Of a stretch of DNA of 64,000 nucleotides, positions 8,456 through 17,186 are shown piece by piece. A program made the position numbers and the translations under genes. The DNA lies in assembly GCF_006439015.1 (NCBI RefSeq), contig NZ_RCZG01000027.1:1-64000 (forward strand). The letters are read 5' to 3'. Origin of the DNA: Mycolicibacterium hodleri. Lineage in GTDB: Bacteria > Actinomycetota > Actinomycetes > Mycobacteriales > Mycobacteriaceae. Under the pieces are notes generated by a model that was given only the letters and a program-made list of their open reading frames with translations, was not told the origin of the DNA and made no database searches. Numbering within the stretch: position 1 is the first letter of the stretch; each line of letters begins with the position of its first letter.

Positions 8456-11116
8456 ATGACGACGCAAGCGGATCGGGCGGTCATGCCATCCGCTGTCGTC
8501 ACGTTTCTGTTCACCGACATCGAGGGGTCTACTCGACGGTGGGAGGCCGACGCGGAGGCGATGCGGGTAGCGCTCGTCGCGCACGATGGGACGCTGCAGC
8601 GGGCGATAGCGGATCGTGGCGGCGACGTCTTCAAGCACACCGGCGATGGGGTGTGTGCCGTCTTCAACTCCCCCCAGTTGGCGGTCGACGCGGCCATCGC
8701 CGCGCAGCGCTCTTTGGAGTTGCCGGTGCGGATGGGGATCGCCACCGGCGAGGCCGAAGCGCGCGGCGGGGACTACTTCGGCGCCGTGCTCAACCGCGCC
8801 GCCCGGGTCATGTCGGCCGGCCACGGCGGCCAGATCCTGCTCGATGGGCTGACCGCAGACCTGCTCAGCGGTGTGGACCTGAAAGCCCATGGCTCCCGGC
8901 GACTTCGCGACATTGCCAAACCCATCGAGATTTTTCAGGTCCGGGCACCCGGGCTGGGTGCAGACTTTCCCGCGCTCAAGACCGCCGATCCCACGCTGGG
9001 GAACCTGCGCCGCCCACCCACCGGGCTGATCGGTCGCGACCGAGACGTCGCCGAGTTGGGCCTGGCGTTGCACGCTCATCGCGTGACGACGCTGATCGGC
9101 GTCGGCGGGGTCGGTAAGACACGGCTCGCGCTGGAGGTGGCCGACCGAGCCCGCCCCGACTTCCTTGACGGAGTGTGGCTGATCGAACTCGCCTCCGTCA
9201 CCGATCCTGCCGCCGTCCCCGAGGCGGTGGCGGCCGTCCTGGGCATCACCCAACAGCCGGGGATGACCCTGGCCGACAGCATTGCCGGGGCACTCGAGGG
9301 CCGCACGCGGCTCCTCGTCTTCGATAACTGTGAACACGTGCTCGATGCCTCTGCTGAACTCATCGAATCGATCATCGCCGCGTCGTCGACGGTGCGGATA
9401 CTGGCCACCAGCCGTGAGGGGCTTCGCGTCTCAGAGGAACAGCTGCAGTCGGTGTCTTCATTGCAGACCGGGATCGACTCCGCAGCCGTCGCGCTGTTCG
9501 TCGAGCGTGCTCAAGCCGTCGCGCCGGCGCTCGGGCACCGGACCGAAGACACCGATGCCGTCGTAGAAATCTGCCGTCGCCTGGACGGCATCCCCCTGGC
9601 GATCGAGTTGGCAGCGTCACGAATGCAGTCGATGACCGTCACCGAACTGCGTGACCGCCTCGATGACCGCTTTCGGCTGCTGATCGGATCCCGACGAGGA
9701 CTTGAACGCCACCAAACCCTGCGCCACGCCGTCCAGTGGTCCTACGACCTGCTGACAGAGGCCGAAACATCACTGCTGACAGTGTGTTCGGTGTTCGCCG
9801 GCGGCTTTGATCTCGCCGGTGCGGCCGCGGTCGGCAGGAGCGCTGACGACTACGCGACATTGGACGTGCTCGATGCCCTCGTCCGGAAGTCGCTGCTGGT
9901 TGCCGACCCATCGTCCGGTCGGACCCGGTACTCGATGCTGGAGACAATCCGGCAGTTTGCCGAATACCAACTCGTAGAGGGTGGTGCGGCCAATGAGGCG
10001 CGCACCGCCCACGCCCGCCACTTCGCCAGCCTCGAAGCCACCGTCCTGGCGACATGGGACAGCGCACGCCAGCGCGAGGCCTACACGTGGTTGAACGTAG
10101 AACTAGCGAACCTTCGGGCCGCCTTCCGATGGGCCTCCGACCACGACGGCCTCGATAGCGCAGCGGCCATCGCCATCTATTCGACGATTCTCGGGTCCTG
10201 GGAGGAACAGTTCGAACCCGTCGCATGGATCGAAGAAGTCATCGCCACTGTCGGGACTACTCCCCATCCTCGCCTCGCGCAGCTCTACGTCATGGCCACG
10301 TTCTGCTATGCCACCGGCCGGGCCGAGCAAGCCGTCGCCTACGCCGAGGCCGCGCAGGCCGCCATCGAGAGCCGCCGCTTCGACGCGGTTCCGTACGAGG
10401 CTGAGGCCTGGATTGGTGGTGCCTACATCGCGGTTGGGCAGCCGGAGCGGTGGGCCAGCCTGTGCCGAAACATGATTCGACGCGACGGCGGGCCCCACGT
10501 CATCGCCCGTGCCAGCCTGGCCCTAGCCGCGACTCTTACAGGTGCCGAGAACGAAGCACTGGCAGCCTCGGACGGGCTGCTTGTCGCCGCAGCCGCCACC
10601 GACAATCCCTACACCTCGTGCTTCGCGCTCCTGGCGTACGGTTTCGTCCGTCGGGACGCCGACCCCGCCACGGCATACGACGTCGAGCGCAGAGGCCTGC
10701 AGATCGCGCAGGACAGCGGCAACCGGCAGGTCGAGTCGCACCTCGCAGTGAGTATGTCGCGACTCGCCGCCACCCACGGGGATCCCGCCGTCGCACTCGA
10801 CTACTTCACTCTCGCGATCCATAACCTGTACGATTCGGGCAACTTCACCATCATGCACAGCCCGTTGGCGATCCTCGCCACCTTCTTCGATCGCCGGGGC
10901 GACTTTGAACCGGCTGCCATCATTAGCGGCTACGCCGCGGACATCCTGACTAGCACTGCGTTTCCCGAGATCAACGGGGCCGTTGATCACCTACGCGAAG
11001 TCCTCGGCGAGGAGCGCTACTCCGCGCTGGCCGCCACCGGCCTGAACATGACCAACACGGGTGTAGCAAACTATGCCTTCGATCAGATCGACCGCGTGCG
11101 CGGGGAGCTCGGATGA
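8456..11116 (+). CDS. Class III adenylate/guanylate cyclase fused to an NB-ARC-type ATPase
   Basis: 886 residues from ATG 8456 (a GTG at 8441 is also in frame). Residues 10-165 form a class III cyclase domain: FTDIEGST with metal ligand D21, VFKHTGDGVCAVF with the second Asp and a candidate substrate Lys, and NRAARVMS carrying the transition-state Asn and Arg, so it looks catalytically complete. About residues 195-500 are a STAND/NB-ARC ATPase with GVGGVGKTRLA (K221), LLVFDNCEH, LATSREGL and GIPLAIELAA. The rest is helical and TPR-like. Mycobacterial relatives usually end in a LuxR helix-turn-helix; none is visible here. It starts divergently from fadD4, and its stop overlaps the start of a cyclase remnant. 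Confidence 0.85.
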   Translation: MTTQADRAVMPSAVVTFLFTDIEGSTRRWEADAEAMRVALVAHDGTLQRAIADRGGDVFKHTGDGVCAVFNSPQLAVDAAIAAQRSLELPVRMGIATGEAEARGGDYFGAVLNRAARVMSAGHGGQILLDGLTADLLSGVDLKAHGSRRLRDIAKPIEIFQVRAPGLGADFPALKTADPTLGNLRRPPTGLIGRDRDVAELGLALHAHRVTTLIGVGGVGKTRLALEVADRARPDFLDGVWLIELASVTDPAAVPEAVAAVLGITQQPGMTLADSIAGALEGRTRLLVFDNCEHVLDASAELIESIIAASSTVRILATSREGLRVSEEQLQSVSSLQTGIDSAAVALFVERAQAVAPALGHRTEDTDAVVEICRRLDGIPLAIELAASRMQSMTVTELRDRLDDRFRLLIGSRRGLERHQTLRHAVQWSYDLLTEAETSLLTVCSVFAGGFDLAGAAAVGRSADDYATLDVLDALVRKSLLVADPSSGRTRYSMLETIRQFAEYQLVEGGAANEARTAHARHFASLEATVLATWDSARQREAYTWLNVELANLRAAFRWASDHDGLDSAAAIAIYSTILGSWEEQFEPVAWIEEVIATVGTTPHPRLAQLYVMATFCYATGRAEQAVAYAEAAQAAIESRRFDAVPYEAEAWIGGAYIAVGQPERWASLCRNMIRRDGGPHVIARASLALAATLTGAENEALAASDGLLVAAAATDNPYTSCFALLAYGFVRRDADPATAYDVERRGLQIAQDSGNRQVESHLAVSMSRLAATHGDPAVALDYFTLAIHNLYDSGNFTIMHSPLAILATFFDRRGDFEPAAIISGYAADILTSTAFPEINGAVDHLREVLGEERYSALAATGLNMTNTGVANYAFDQIDRVRGELG

Positions 11117-11230
11117 GAGAGTCGGGAGGCATCGTCACCTGCCCCTTCACCGCCATCGAGGGGTTCACACGGCAACAGGAGAGAGGCCGACCCCGAGGCG
11201 ATGAGGGTCACGCTGGCCCTCCCTGACCCC
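11113..11230 (+). pseudogene. Remnant of a second cyclase gene (N-terminus only)
   Basis: An ATG at 11113 overlaps the preceding stop (ATGA). The first frame reads IVTCPFTAIEGFTR, parallel to VVTFLFTDIEGSTR of the upstream cyclase, with the metal-binding Asp changed to Ala. After a one-base frame change the DNA reads EADPEAMRVTLAL, parallel to EADAEAMRVALVA. Similarity ends near 11230. This is the stump of a tandem, translationally coupled paralogue whose remainder has been deleted. Confidence 0.75.
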
Positions 11231-11286
11231 GTAAAGTAGGGAACCTGGCGCGCGAGTTCTGCAGGGTGGGTGGTTAGCCCTAACGA

Positions 11287-13116
11287 TCAGTCGGATTCGG
11301 CGAGCCGAGTCTTGAGCGCGTCGAACTCGTCCTTGATGCCGGTCGGCAACTTCTCGCCGACGAACTCGAACCATTCTTCGATCAGCGGCAGCTCCTTGCG
11401 CCACTCCTCGGCGTTCACGGCCAGTGCCTCGTCGACGTCGGCGGCCTCCACGTTCAGACCGTCCAGGTCCAGGTCGGCAGCCGTCGGCACGATGCCGATC
11501 GGTGTCGACTTGCCGTCGGCCTGGTGCTCGATGCGCTCGATCGCCCATTTCAGCACGCGGCTGTTCTCGCCGAAGCCGGGCCACAGGAAGCGGCCGTCGT
11601 CGCCGCGACGGAACCAGTTGACGAAGAACACCGCAGGCATCTTGGACTCGTCGGCGCTCTTGCCGACGTCGATCCAGTGCTGCATGTAGTCGCCCACGTT
11701 GTAGCCGATGAACGGCAGCATCGCCATCGGGTCACGGCGAACCGTACCGACCTTGCCCTCGGCGGCAGCGGTCTGCTCGGAGCCGAGCGTGGCACCGATG
11801 AAGACGCCGTGCTGCCAGTCGCGGGCCTGCGTGATCAGTGGAACCGTGGTCTTCCGGCGGCCGCCGAACAGAATCGCCGAGATCGGCACGCCCTGCGGGT
11901 CGTCCCACTCCGGCGCGAGCGTCGGGCACTGCGAGATCGGGGTGCAGTAGCGCGAATTCGGATGCGCCGCCTTGGTATCCGTCTCACGCAGATTCCAGTC
12001 GTTGCCCTTCCAGTCGATCAGGTGGTCCGGTTCGCCTTCCAAGCCCTCCCACCACACGTCGCCGCTGTCGGTCTTCGCGACGTTGGTGAAGACGGTGTTG
12101 CCCGCGGCGATGGTCTTCATCGCGTTGGGGTTGGAATCCCAGTTGGTGCCTGGCGCGACACCGAAGAAGCCGAACTCGGGGTTGACGGCATAGAGCCTGC
12201 CGTCCTTGCCGAAGCGCATCCACGCGATGTCGTCGCCAACGGTCTCGGCGCGCCAGCCCGGAATGGTGGGCTGGAGCATCGCGAGGTTGGTCTTGCCGCA
12301 CGCCGAGGGGAAGGCCGCGGCGATGAAGTACGCCTTGTTCTCCGGGGAGATCAGCTTGAGGATCAGCATGTGCTCGGCCAGCCAGCCCTCATCGTGGGCC
12401 ATGGCAGAGGCAATGCGCAGCGAGTAGCACTTCTTGCCGAGGAGCGCATTGCCGCCGTAGCCGGAACCGAAGCTCCAGATTTCACGGGTCTCCGGGAAGT
12501 GGGTGATGTACTTGGTGTCGTTGCAGGGCCAGGCCACGTCCGCCTGGCCGGGCTCGAGTGGAGCGCCGATCGAGTGCAGGGCCTTGACGAAGAAACCGTC
12601 GTCGCCGATCTTGTCCAACGCGGCCTGGCCCATCCGGGTCATCGTGCGCATCGAGACGACCACGTACTCCGAGTCGGTGATCTCCACGCCGAGCTTCGGG
12701 TCTTCGGCACCGAGCGGCCCCATGCAGAAGGGCACCACCCACATCGTGCGTCCGCGCATCGAACCGCGGTACAACCCGGACATGAGCTCCCGCATCTCGG
12801 CGGGGTCCATCCAGTTGTTGGTCGGCCCGGCGTCGATCTCGCGCTCCGAACAGATGTAAGTCCGCGATTCGACGCGCGCCACATCGGACGGGTCCGACAG
12901 CGCGAGGTAGGAGTTCGGTTGCTTCTTCGGGTTGAGCTTCTGGAAGGTGCCTGCCTCGACCAGCTGCTCGGCCAGTCGCTCGTACTCCTCGTCGGAGCCG
13001 TCGGCGAACATCACGCGATCGGGCTGTGTCAGCTCGGCAACCTCGCGGACCCAGGCGAGCAGCCCCTCGTGTTTGGTCGGTGCGCTGTCCAGACCGGGAA
13101 TGGTCGCTGAGGTCAT
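11287..13116 (-). CDS. pckG: Phosphoenolpyruvate carboxykinase (GTP)
   Basis: 609 residues; converts oxaloacetate and GTP to phosphoenolpyruvate and CO2, the first step of gluconeogenesis from fatty acids or cholesterol. Diagnostic segments are [12 protein letters not shown], the GTP-type P-loop FPSACGKTN with the hyper-reactive C273, and the metal/PEP-site segment [22 protein letters not shown] and [10 protein letters not shown] also fit. The ATG at 13116 is preceded by AGGAGA at good spacing; a TTG one codon earlier is not needed. Adjacent to the Rv0210-like gene as in M. tuberculosis pckA. An inverted repeat 54-83 bp upstream may regulate it. Confidence 0.97.
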   Translation of the reverse strand: MTSATIPGLDSAPTKHEGLLAWVREVAELTQPDRVMFADGSDEEYERLAEQLVEAGTFQKLNPKKQPNSYLALSDPSDVARVESRTYICSEREIDAGPTNNWMDPAEMRELMSGLYRGSMRGRTMWVVPFCMGPLGAEDPKLGVEITDSEYVVVSMRTMTRMGQAALDKIGDDGFFVKALHSIGAPLEPGQADVAWPCNDTKYITHFPETREIWSFGSGYGGNALLGKKCYSLRIASAMAHDEGWLAEHMLILKLISPENKAYFIAAAFPSACGKTNLAMLQPTIPGWRAETVGDDIAWMRFGKDGRLYAVNPEFGFFGVAPGTNWDSNPNAMKTIAAGNTVFTNVAKTDSGDVWWEGLEGEPDHLIDWKGNDWNLRETDTKAAHPNSRYCTPISQCPTLAPEWDDPQGVPISAILFGGRRKTTVPLITQARDWQHGVFIGATLGSEQTAAAEGKVGTVRRDPMAMLPFIGYNVGDYMQHWIDVGKSADESKMPAVFFVNWFRRGDDGRFLWPGFGENSRVLKWAIERIEHQADGKSTPIGIVPTAADLDLDGLNVEAADVDEALAVNAEEWRKELPLIEEWFEFVGEKLPTGIKDEFDALKTRLAESD

Positions 13117-13169
13117 CAAAATCTCCTGCTGGCGGTCTCGGTTATACCTGGGTGAAGATTAACGTGGGT

Positions 13170-13199
13170 GACATACCCGCGGTAAATCGGGAGTATGTC
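13170..13199. promoter_or_regulatory. Inverted repeat in the pckG promoter region
   Basis: GACATAC at 13170-13176 is matched by GTATGTC at 13193-13199: perfect 7-bp arms 16 bp apart, centred about 68 bp upstream of the pckG ATG. The arm separation (23 bp centre to centre, two helical turns) suits a dimeric regulator. No regulator is assigned. Confidence 0.45.
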
Positions 13200-13265
13200 C
13201 GTTCTCTCACAGGAACGATTCAGATAGGCGATTCCCGCGGAATTGGCCGTCCCGGGACGGCCCCG

Positions 13266-14468
13266 TCACCAATCATACTGGTCAGTAACATATTCGCGGG
13301 TCCATCGGGGGTCGACGGAATTCGTTGCGGAAGCCCGCCCCGAGTCGAGTTGCGCCCACGCCGACTCGGCAGCGAGCAGCCGTTCGGCGATCACCGCCTC
13401 GCCGTGCCACCGAAGGGCCGCTGCGACCTCCGCGACCCATCTGTCGAGCAAAGCGCGCTCGTGCAGCAGCCCACGTGCACGCACGACCCACACCATGAGT
13501 GTCAGACCGGCGGCCGCACCCGCGGCCAGTCCCGCGACCGACAGTCCCGGCGCCACGCCCGCGAGGAGGCGGCTCGCCGCCAGCGCGATTCCCAGCCCGA
13601 AGCCGACTCCCAGCACCGCCATCAGCCGGCCCTCCAAACCCCGCGACGAGGCCGCCGACCGGCTGACGTCTGGCGGCCCGTCGCGCATGGCGAGCTCGGC
13701 TCTGATTGCGGCGCGTCGGTCCAGCCTCAGCGTGGCGGCCGCGACGTCGACTGCACGGTCGACTTCCTCGTCGAGATCGAGGACGAACCGGTCGACCTTC
13801 ACCAGCACCAGCGCCTCGAAGTCGGCCGAGCCGCCGACCGGTACCGCGGCCGCGATGTCGCGCAACTCGCCACGCAGCGCCGAGCATCTGTCCCTGACGA
13901 ACCGGAGCAACCGCAGACGCGTGCGCTGCAGCACGCTCTTCATCACGACGGCACCGGGTGCGGCAGGTATGGGTGGTCGGCGCCGCACCTGCTCGGATCT
14001 CGGGCGACATGGAATGCTCCACAGCTGACTGCGGCGGTGCAGATCCGGATCCGCGAACCGCTCGCGCAGCAAGACGACCAATTCGTCGAGGCGCGGGTCA
14101 CCGAGATCGGGGGCAGCTGCGACACCCACCCACGACATCCCCGCTGCTCGTTCGTCCCACCCCGCGACGAGCGTGCGGTCGGCTTCCATGACGTCGCGCC
14201 ACCCCCGATGGGCGTCGGTCTTCGACACCACCCCCACCACCAGATTCGAACGGCCCGCCGCCTGCTCGACGAGCGTCCAGTCCGACCGGGTCACGGGTGC
14301 CACCGCCGATACGACCGCGAGCACCGCGTCGGGGGCACGCTCGAGCGCGAGCGCGTCGGCCTCGACGAGCGTCACCTCCGGCAGTTTCATATGCAGGCCG
14401 GCGATGACGGCGCTCACTCCCGACAGCGGCGGACCGACCACCACGACCACCCGGTCCGCAGCGGTCAC
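13266..14468 (-). CDS. Rv0210-like membrane-associated protein with degenerate P-loop
   Basis: 400 residues from a GTG at 14468 that overlaps the upstream stop (GTGA), preferred over an earlier ATG that would overlap the upstream gene by 67 bp. The N-terminus RVVVVVGPPLSGVSAVIAGL resembles a P-loop but lacks the Lys of GKS; SKTDAH may be a G4-like element. About residues 270-330 hold two hydrophobic segments (LMAVLGVGFGLGIALAA and LSVAGLAAGAAAGLTLMVWVV) flanked by helical, possibly coiled regions. The layout recalls dynamin-like GTPases, but function is unknown. It is translationally coupled to the Rv0209-like gene, so the two products probably act together. Confidence 0.7.
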   Translation of the reverse strand: MTAADRVVVVVGPPLSGVSAVIAGLHMKLPEVTLVEADALALERAPDAVLAVVSAVAPVTRSDWTLVEQAAGRSNLVVGVVSKTDAHRGWRDVMEADRTLVAGWDERAAGMSWVGVAAAPDLGDPRLDELVVLLRERFADPDLHRRSQLWSIPCRPRSEQVRRRPPIPAAPGAVVMKSVLQRTRLRLLRFVRDRCSALRGELRDIAAAVPVGGSADFEALVLVKVDRFVLDLDEEVDRAVDVAAATLRLDRRAAIRAELAMRDGPPDVSRSAASSRGLEGRLMAVLGVGFGLGIALAASRLLAGVAPGLSVAGLAAGAAAGLTLMVWVVRARGLLHERALLDRWVAEVAAALRWHGEAVIAERLLAAESAWAQLDSGRASATNSVDPRWTREYVTDQYDW

Positions 14469-15475
14469 GTCGACGACCTCGGCATGCCGGCCAAGAGTCG
14501 CAGCGAGCCCCTGACGATGTCTGCGCTGCATCTCCGGTGCAACGCGTCGACCGGTCCGCGACCATAACGACGCCAGTGGACCGCGCGGCCAAGGTGCGCA
14601 GAGGCCGTCCCGCCGCGTTCGACGAACAGGCCTGCGGCCTCGACCACCGCGACGGCAGCATCCATCCTCGCCAGCACCGTGACGTCGTCAGCCAGCAGGC
14701 CGCACAGCCTGCTGTCGTTCGATTGCACTGCAAGGGAACGCAATTCGGCGATCGCCTCACACACCCGTCGGTACCTGACCGGCGCCGTCACCGCATCGAG
14801 TGCGGATACGAGCTCATCGAGGTTGCCGATTTGCGCGAGGTGAGCGCCGAGCCGCGCGGAATCGCAACCGTCGGCCAGCGCGAGAATGGCGTGCGCGATG
14901 CCGAACCTGTCGAGCCGGGCGAGCAGACGTGCGCGCACGTCGCCACCGACCGGGTGGGGATCGTCGACGAAGGCGTCGACACTCGTGAGGTTCGGCGGCT
15001 CGGTCACGAATCGACGAAGCGCCTCCACCAGATCGTGCTCGAGGTCGCCTTGCCCCAACGTGGCCAGCAGCCCGACCACCGGCACGACGGGCACACCGGC
15101 CAGCTCGGCAACGGCAGAGGCCCGTTTGCGCGCCACGGCGATCGGCCCGCCTGCCCCCGCACCGGCAAGGTCGGCCTTCGTCAGCACGATCAGCACCGGT
15201 CGACGGGACGACCGCGGCACAGCGAGATCCTCGGGTTTGACGGTCTCGGCGATCACCAAGACGCATACGTCGAACGGGTCGACACCCGCCTGCGACTGCG
15301 CGATGTGCACGCCGCGTTGTCGCAGGACAGTCTCTACTGAACTCCGACCCACCCCCGCTCGGCCCACCACCGCAACGCGCACCGGTCGCCGTAAACGGTT
15401 GACGACCGGTATCAAGTGCGGCCTACCGCCCGATTCAGCGACGTGTCTCAGCTCGCCGATGAAGTGCTGTGTCAC
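14465..15475 (-). CDS. Rv0209-like GTPase-fold protein
   Basis: 336 residues from a GTG at 15475. RVAVVGRAGVGRSSVETVL is a G1-like loop in which the usual Lys is Arg. VCVLVIAE and VLIVLTKADLAG supply G3- and G4-like elements (TKAD). The C-terminal half is helical. With the coupled Rv0210-like gene it forms a pair of divergent GTPase-related proteins conserved beside pckA and trmB in mycobacteria. Whether either binds nucleotide is unclear. Start is uncertain: no convincing ribosome site is visible and other GTG codons lie downstream. Divergently arranged with trmB, 136 bp apart. Confidence 0.65.
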   Translation of the reverse strand: MTQHFIGELRHVAESGGRPHLIPVVNRLRRPVRVAVVGRAGVGRSSVETVLRQRGVHIAQSQAGVDPFDVCVLVIAETVKPEDLAVPRSSRRPVLIVLTKADLAGAGAGGPIAVARKRASAVAELAGVPVVPVVGLLATLGQGDLEHDLVEALRRFVTEPPNLTSVDAFVDDPHPVGGDVRARLLARLDRFGIAHAILALADGCDSARLGAHLAQIGNLDELVSALDAVTAPVRYRRVCEAIAELRSLAVQSNDSRLCGLLADDVTVLARMDAAVAVVEAAGLFVERGGTASAHLGRAVHWRRYGRGPVDALHRRCSADIVRGSLRLLAGMPRSST

Positions 15476-15611
15476 GTGTCGATCCCCAAGCACCCATCGT
15501 CGCACCCCCGCCGACCCCCGACAGGCGGCGAAATCCGCCGCGGCGACGGGTACCGGAAGAAGGCAACTGTTGGGTATCAAATTGCACCACGATGCGGGTA
15601 CACCGCCATCA

Positions 15612-16409
15612 ATGAGCGACCATGGACCGATGCACGTGCAGCGCGAGGAGGACCAGGAGGTCGCCTCGGAGTCGGATTCCGACCAAACCCCCTCCCTTGC
15701 GCACCCGCATCCCCGCATCGCCAGCTTCCGGTCCCGCCGTTCCGCGTTGTCCGGACTGCAACGGGAGACATGGGATCGTCGCTGGCCGCAGCTGGGAATG
15801 CAGGCCAGGGACTCGGACGGGAATCTCGCAGCACCACTGGACACGCAGGCCTGGTTCGAACGCACTGCGCCGCTGGTTCTGGAGATCGGATGCGGTACCG
15901 GCGTCTCGACCACCGCGATGGCCGCGGCCGAGCCCGAACTGGACGTCATCGCGGTCGAGGTCTACAAGCGAGGTCTCGCGCAGCTGCTCAACGGCATCGA
16001 CCGTGAGGACCTTCACAACGTGCGCCTGATCCGCGGGGACGGCGTCGACGTGCTCGAGCACCTCGTCGCCCCGGGCTCGTTGACCGGCGTGCGCGTCTTC
16101 TTCCCGGACCCCTGGCCCAAGGTTCGCCACCACAAGCGCCGACTGTTGCAAGCCGACACGTTCGCCCTGATCGCCGACCGGCTACGGCCGGGCGGCATTC
16201 TGCACGTCGCGACCGATCATGCCGAATACGCCGCACAGATTGGCGAGGTCGGCGACGCCGAACCCAGACTCCGCAGGCTGAGTTCCGACATCATCGATGG
16301 ATCCGGCGCAGTTTTGCCCATCTCGGTAAGGCGCCCCGTGACGAAGTACGAGGACAAGGCGCAGCGCGCGGGCAGCGCCGTTACCGAATTCCTCTGGGAG
16401 AAGTGGTGA
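15612..16409 (+). CDS. trmB: tRNA (guanine-N7-)-methyltransferase TrmB
   Basis: 265 residues; methylates guanine 46 in the tRNA variable loop using S-adenosylmethionine. The family core begins with RIASFRSRRSALS and GLQRETWDRRWPQLG. LVLEIGCGTGVSTTAMAA is the SAM-binding loop, and FFPDPWPKVRHHKRRLL is the TrmB signature for tRNA binding and catalysis. The C-terminus RPVTKYEDKAQRAG matches the conserved end. ATG 15612 is used; ATG 15630 is possible and the first 40 residues are poorly conserved in kind. The NYN gene follows after 7 bp and mmpL3 after it in the same direction, so the three may form one transcription unit. Confidence 0.95.
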   Translation: MSDHGPMHVQREEDQEVASESDSDQTPSLAHPHPRIASFRSRRSALSGLQRETWDRRWPQLGMQARDSDGNLAAPLDTQAWFERTAPLVLEIGCGTGVSTTAMAAAEPELDVIAVEVYKRGLAQLLNGIDREDLHNVRLIRGDGVDVLEHLVAPGSLTGVRVFFPDPWPKVRHHKRRLLQADTFALIADRLRPGGILHVATDHAEYAAQIGEVGDAEPRLRRLSSDIIDGSGAVLPISVRRPVTKYEDKAQRAGSAVTEFLWEKW

Positions 16410-16416
16410 ACGCCAC

Positions 16417-17136
16417 ATGAGTGTCTCGGAGGACTTCGGGGTGGCCCTCGACGGTGAGCTCGCCGTCGAGGCCGGCGACACGGCAGAACCGCTGGTCAGG
16501 GGTCCTCAACGGGTCCTGCTCGTGTGGGACGCACCGAACCTCGACATGGGACTTGGATCCATCCTGGGAGGTCGTCCGACCGCCGCTCACCGGCCACGGT
16601 TCGACGCGCTCGGTCGTTGGCTCCTGGCCCGCACGGCGGATCTGTCGAGCACCCGGTCATCCGAAGAACCTCCGGTTACGTTCGAGCCCGAGGCCACGGT
16701 CTTCACCAACATCGCACCGGGCAGCGCCGACGTCGTGCGCCCGTGGGTGGAGGCGCTTCGCAACGTCGGTTTCGCGGTGTTCGCCAAGCCCAAGATCGAC
16801 GACGACAGCGACGTCGACAGCGACATGCTGGATCACATCGCGCTGCGCCGGAATGAGGGCCTGGCCAGCGTCTCCGTGGCGTCCGCGGACGGACAGGCCT
16901 TCCGGCTGCCCCTCGAGGACATCGCCCGTGACGGCATCCCGGTAAGCGTCCTTGGATTTCGCGAACATGCCAGTTGGGCGCTAGCGTCGGATACCTTGGA
17001 GTTCGTCGACCTCGAGGACATCCCCGGTGTCTTCCGGGAGCCGCTACCGCGAATCGGCCTTGACTCGCTACCCCAACAGGGGGCGTGGCTCCAGCCATTT
17101 CGGCCGCTGTCCTCGCTACTTACCTCGCGCTCGTGA
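16417..17136 (+). CDS. NYN-domain protein (Rv0207c-like)
   Basis: 239 residues. VLLVWDAPNLDMGLGSIL provides the first Asp of the PIN-like NYN fold; DSDVDSDMLDHI supplies the acidic cluster, and ASADGQAFRLPLEDI and VLGFREHASWALASD are the later strands. NYN domains are usually metal-dependent RNases acting on tRNA or mRNA. The acidic residues look intact, so nuclease activity is plausible but inferred. Located between trmB and mmpL3, as Rv0207c is in M. tuberculosis. No signal peptide or membrane segment. Confidence 0.75.
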   Translation: MSVSEDFGVALDGELAVEAGDTAEPLVRGPQRVLLVWDAPNLDMGLGSILGGRPTAAHRPRFDALGRWLLARTADLSSTRSSEEPPVTFEPEATVFTNIAPGSADVVRPWVEALRNVGFAVFAKPKIDDDSDVDSDMLDHIALRRNEGLASVSVASADGQAFRLPLEDIARDGIPVSVLGFREHASWALASDTLEFVDLEDIPGVFREPLPRIGLDSLPQQGAWLQPFRPLSSLLTSRS

Positions 17137-17186
17137 ACAATTGAGCAGCCGAGGCAGAACTTGAAGAAGATCAGTTAGGAGCTCAC

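Noticed and set aside
11273-11284. GTTAG-CC-CTAAC after pckG as a terminator
   Set aside because: The stem is only 5 bp with a 2-nt gap, too short to fold stably, and no U-tract follows.
11524-13110. 528-codon open frame antisense to pckG
   Set aside because: Shadow of the conserved PEP carboxykinase; repetitive His/Arg-rich peptide without motifs.
14886-15611. Upstream extension of trmB in the same frame
   Set aside because: It is antisense to the Rv0209-like gene and has a composition typical of a shadow frame; TrmB begins near 15612.
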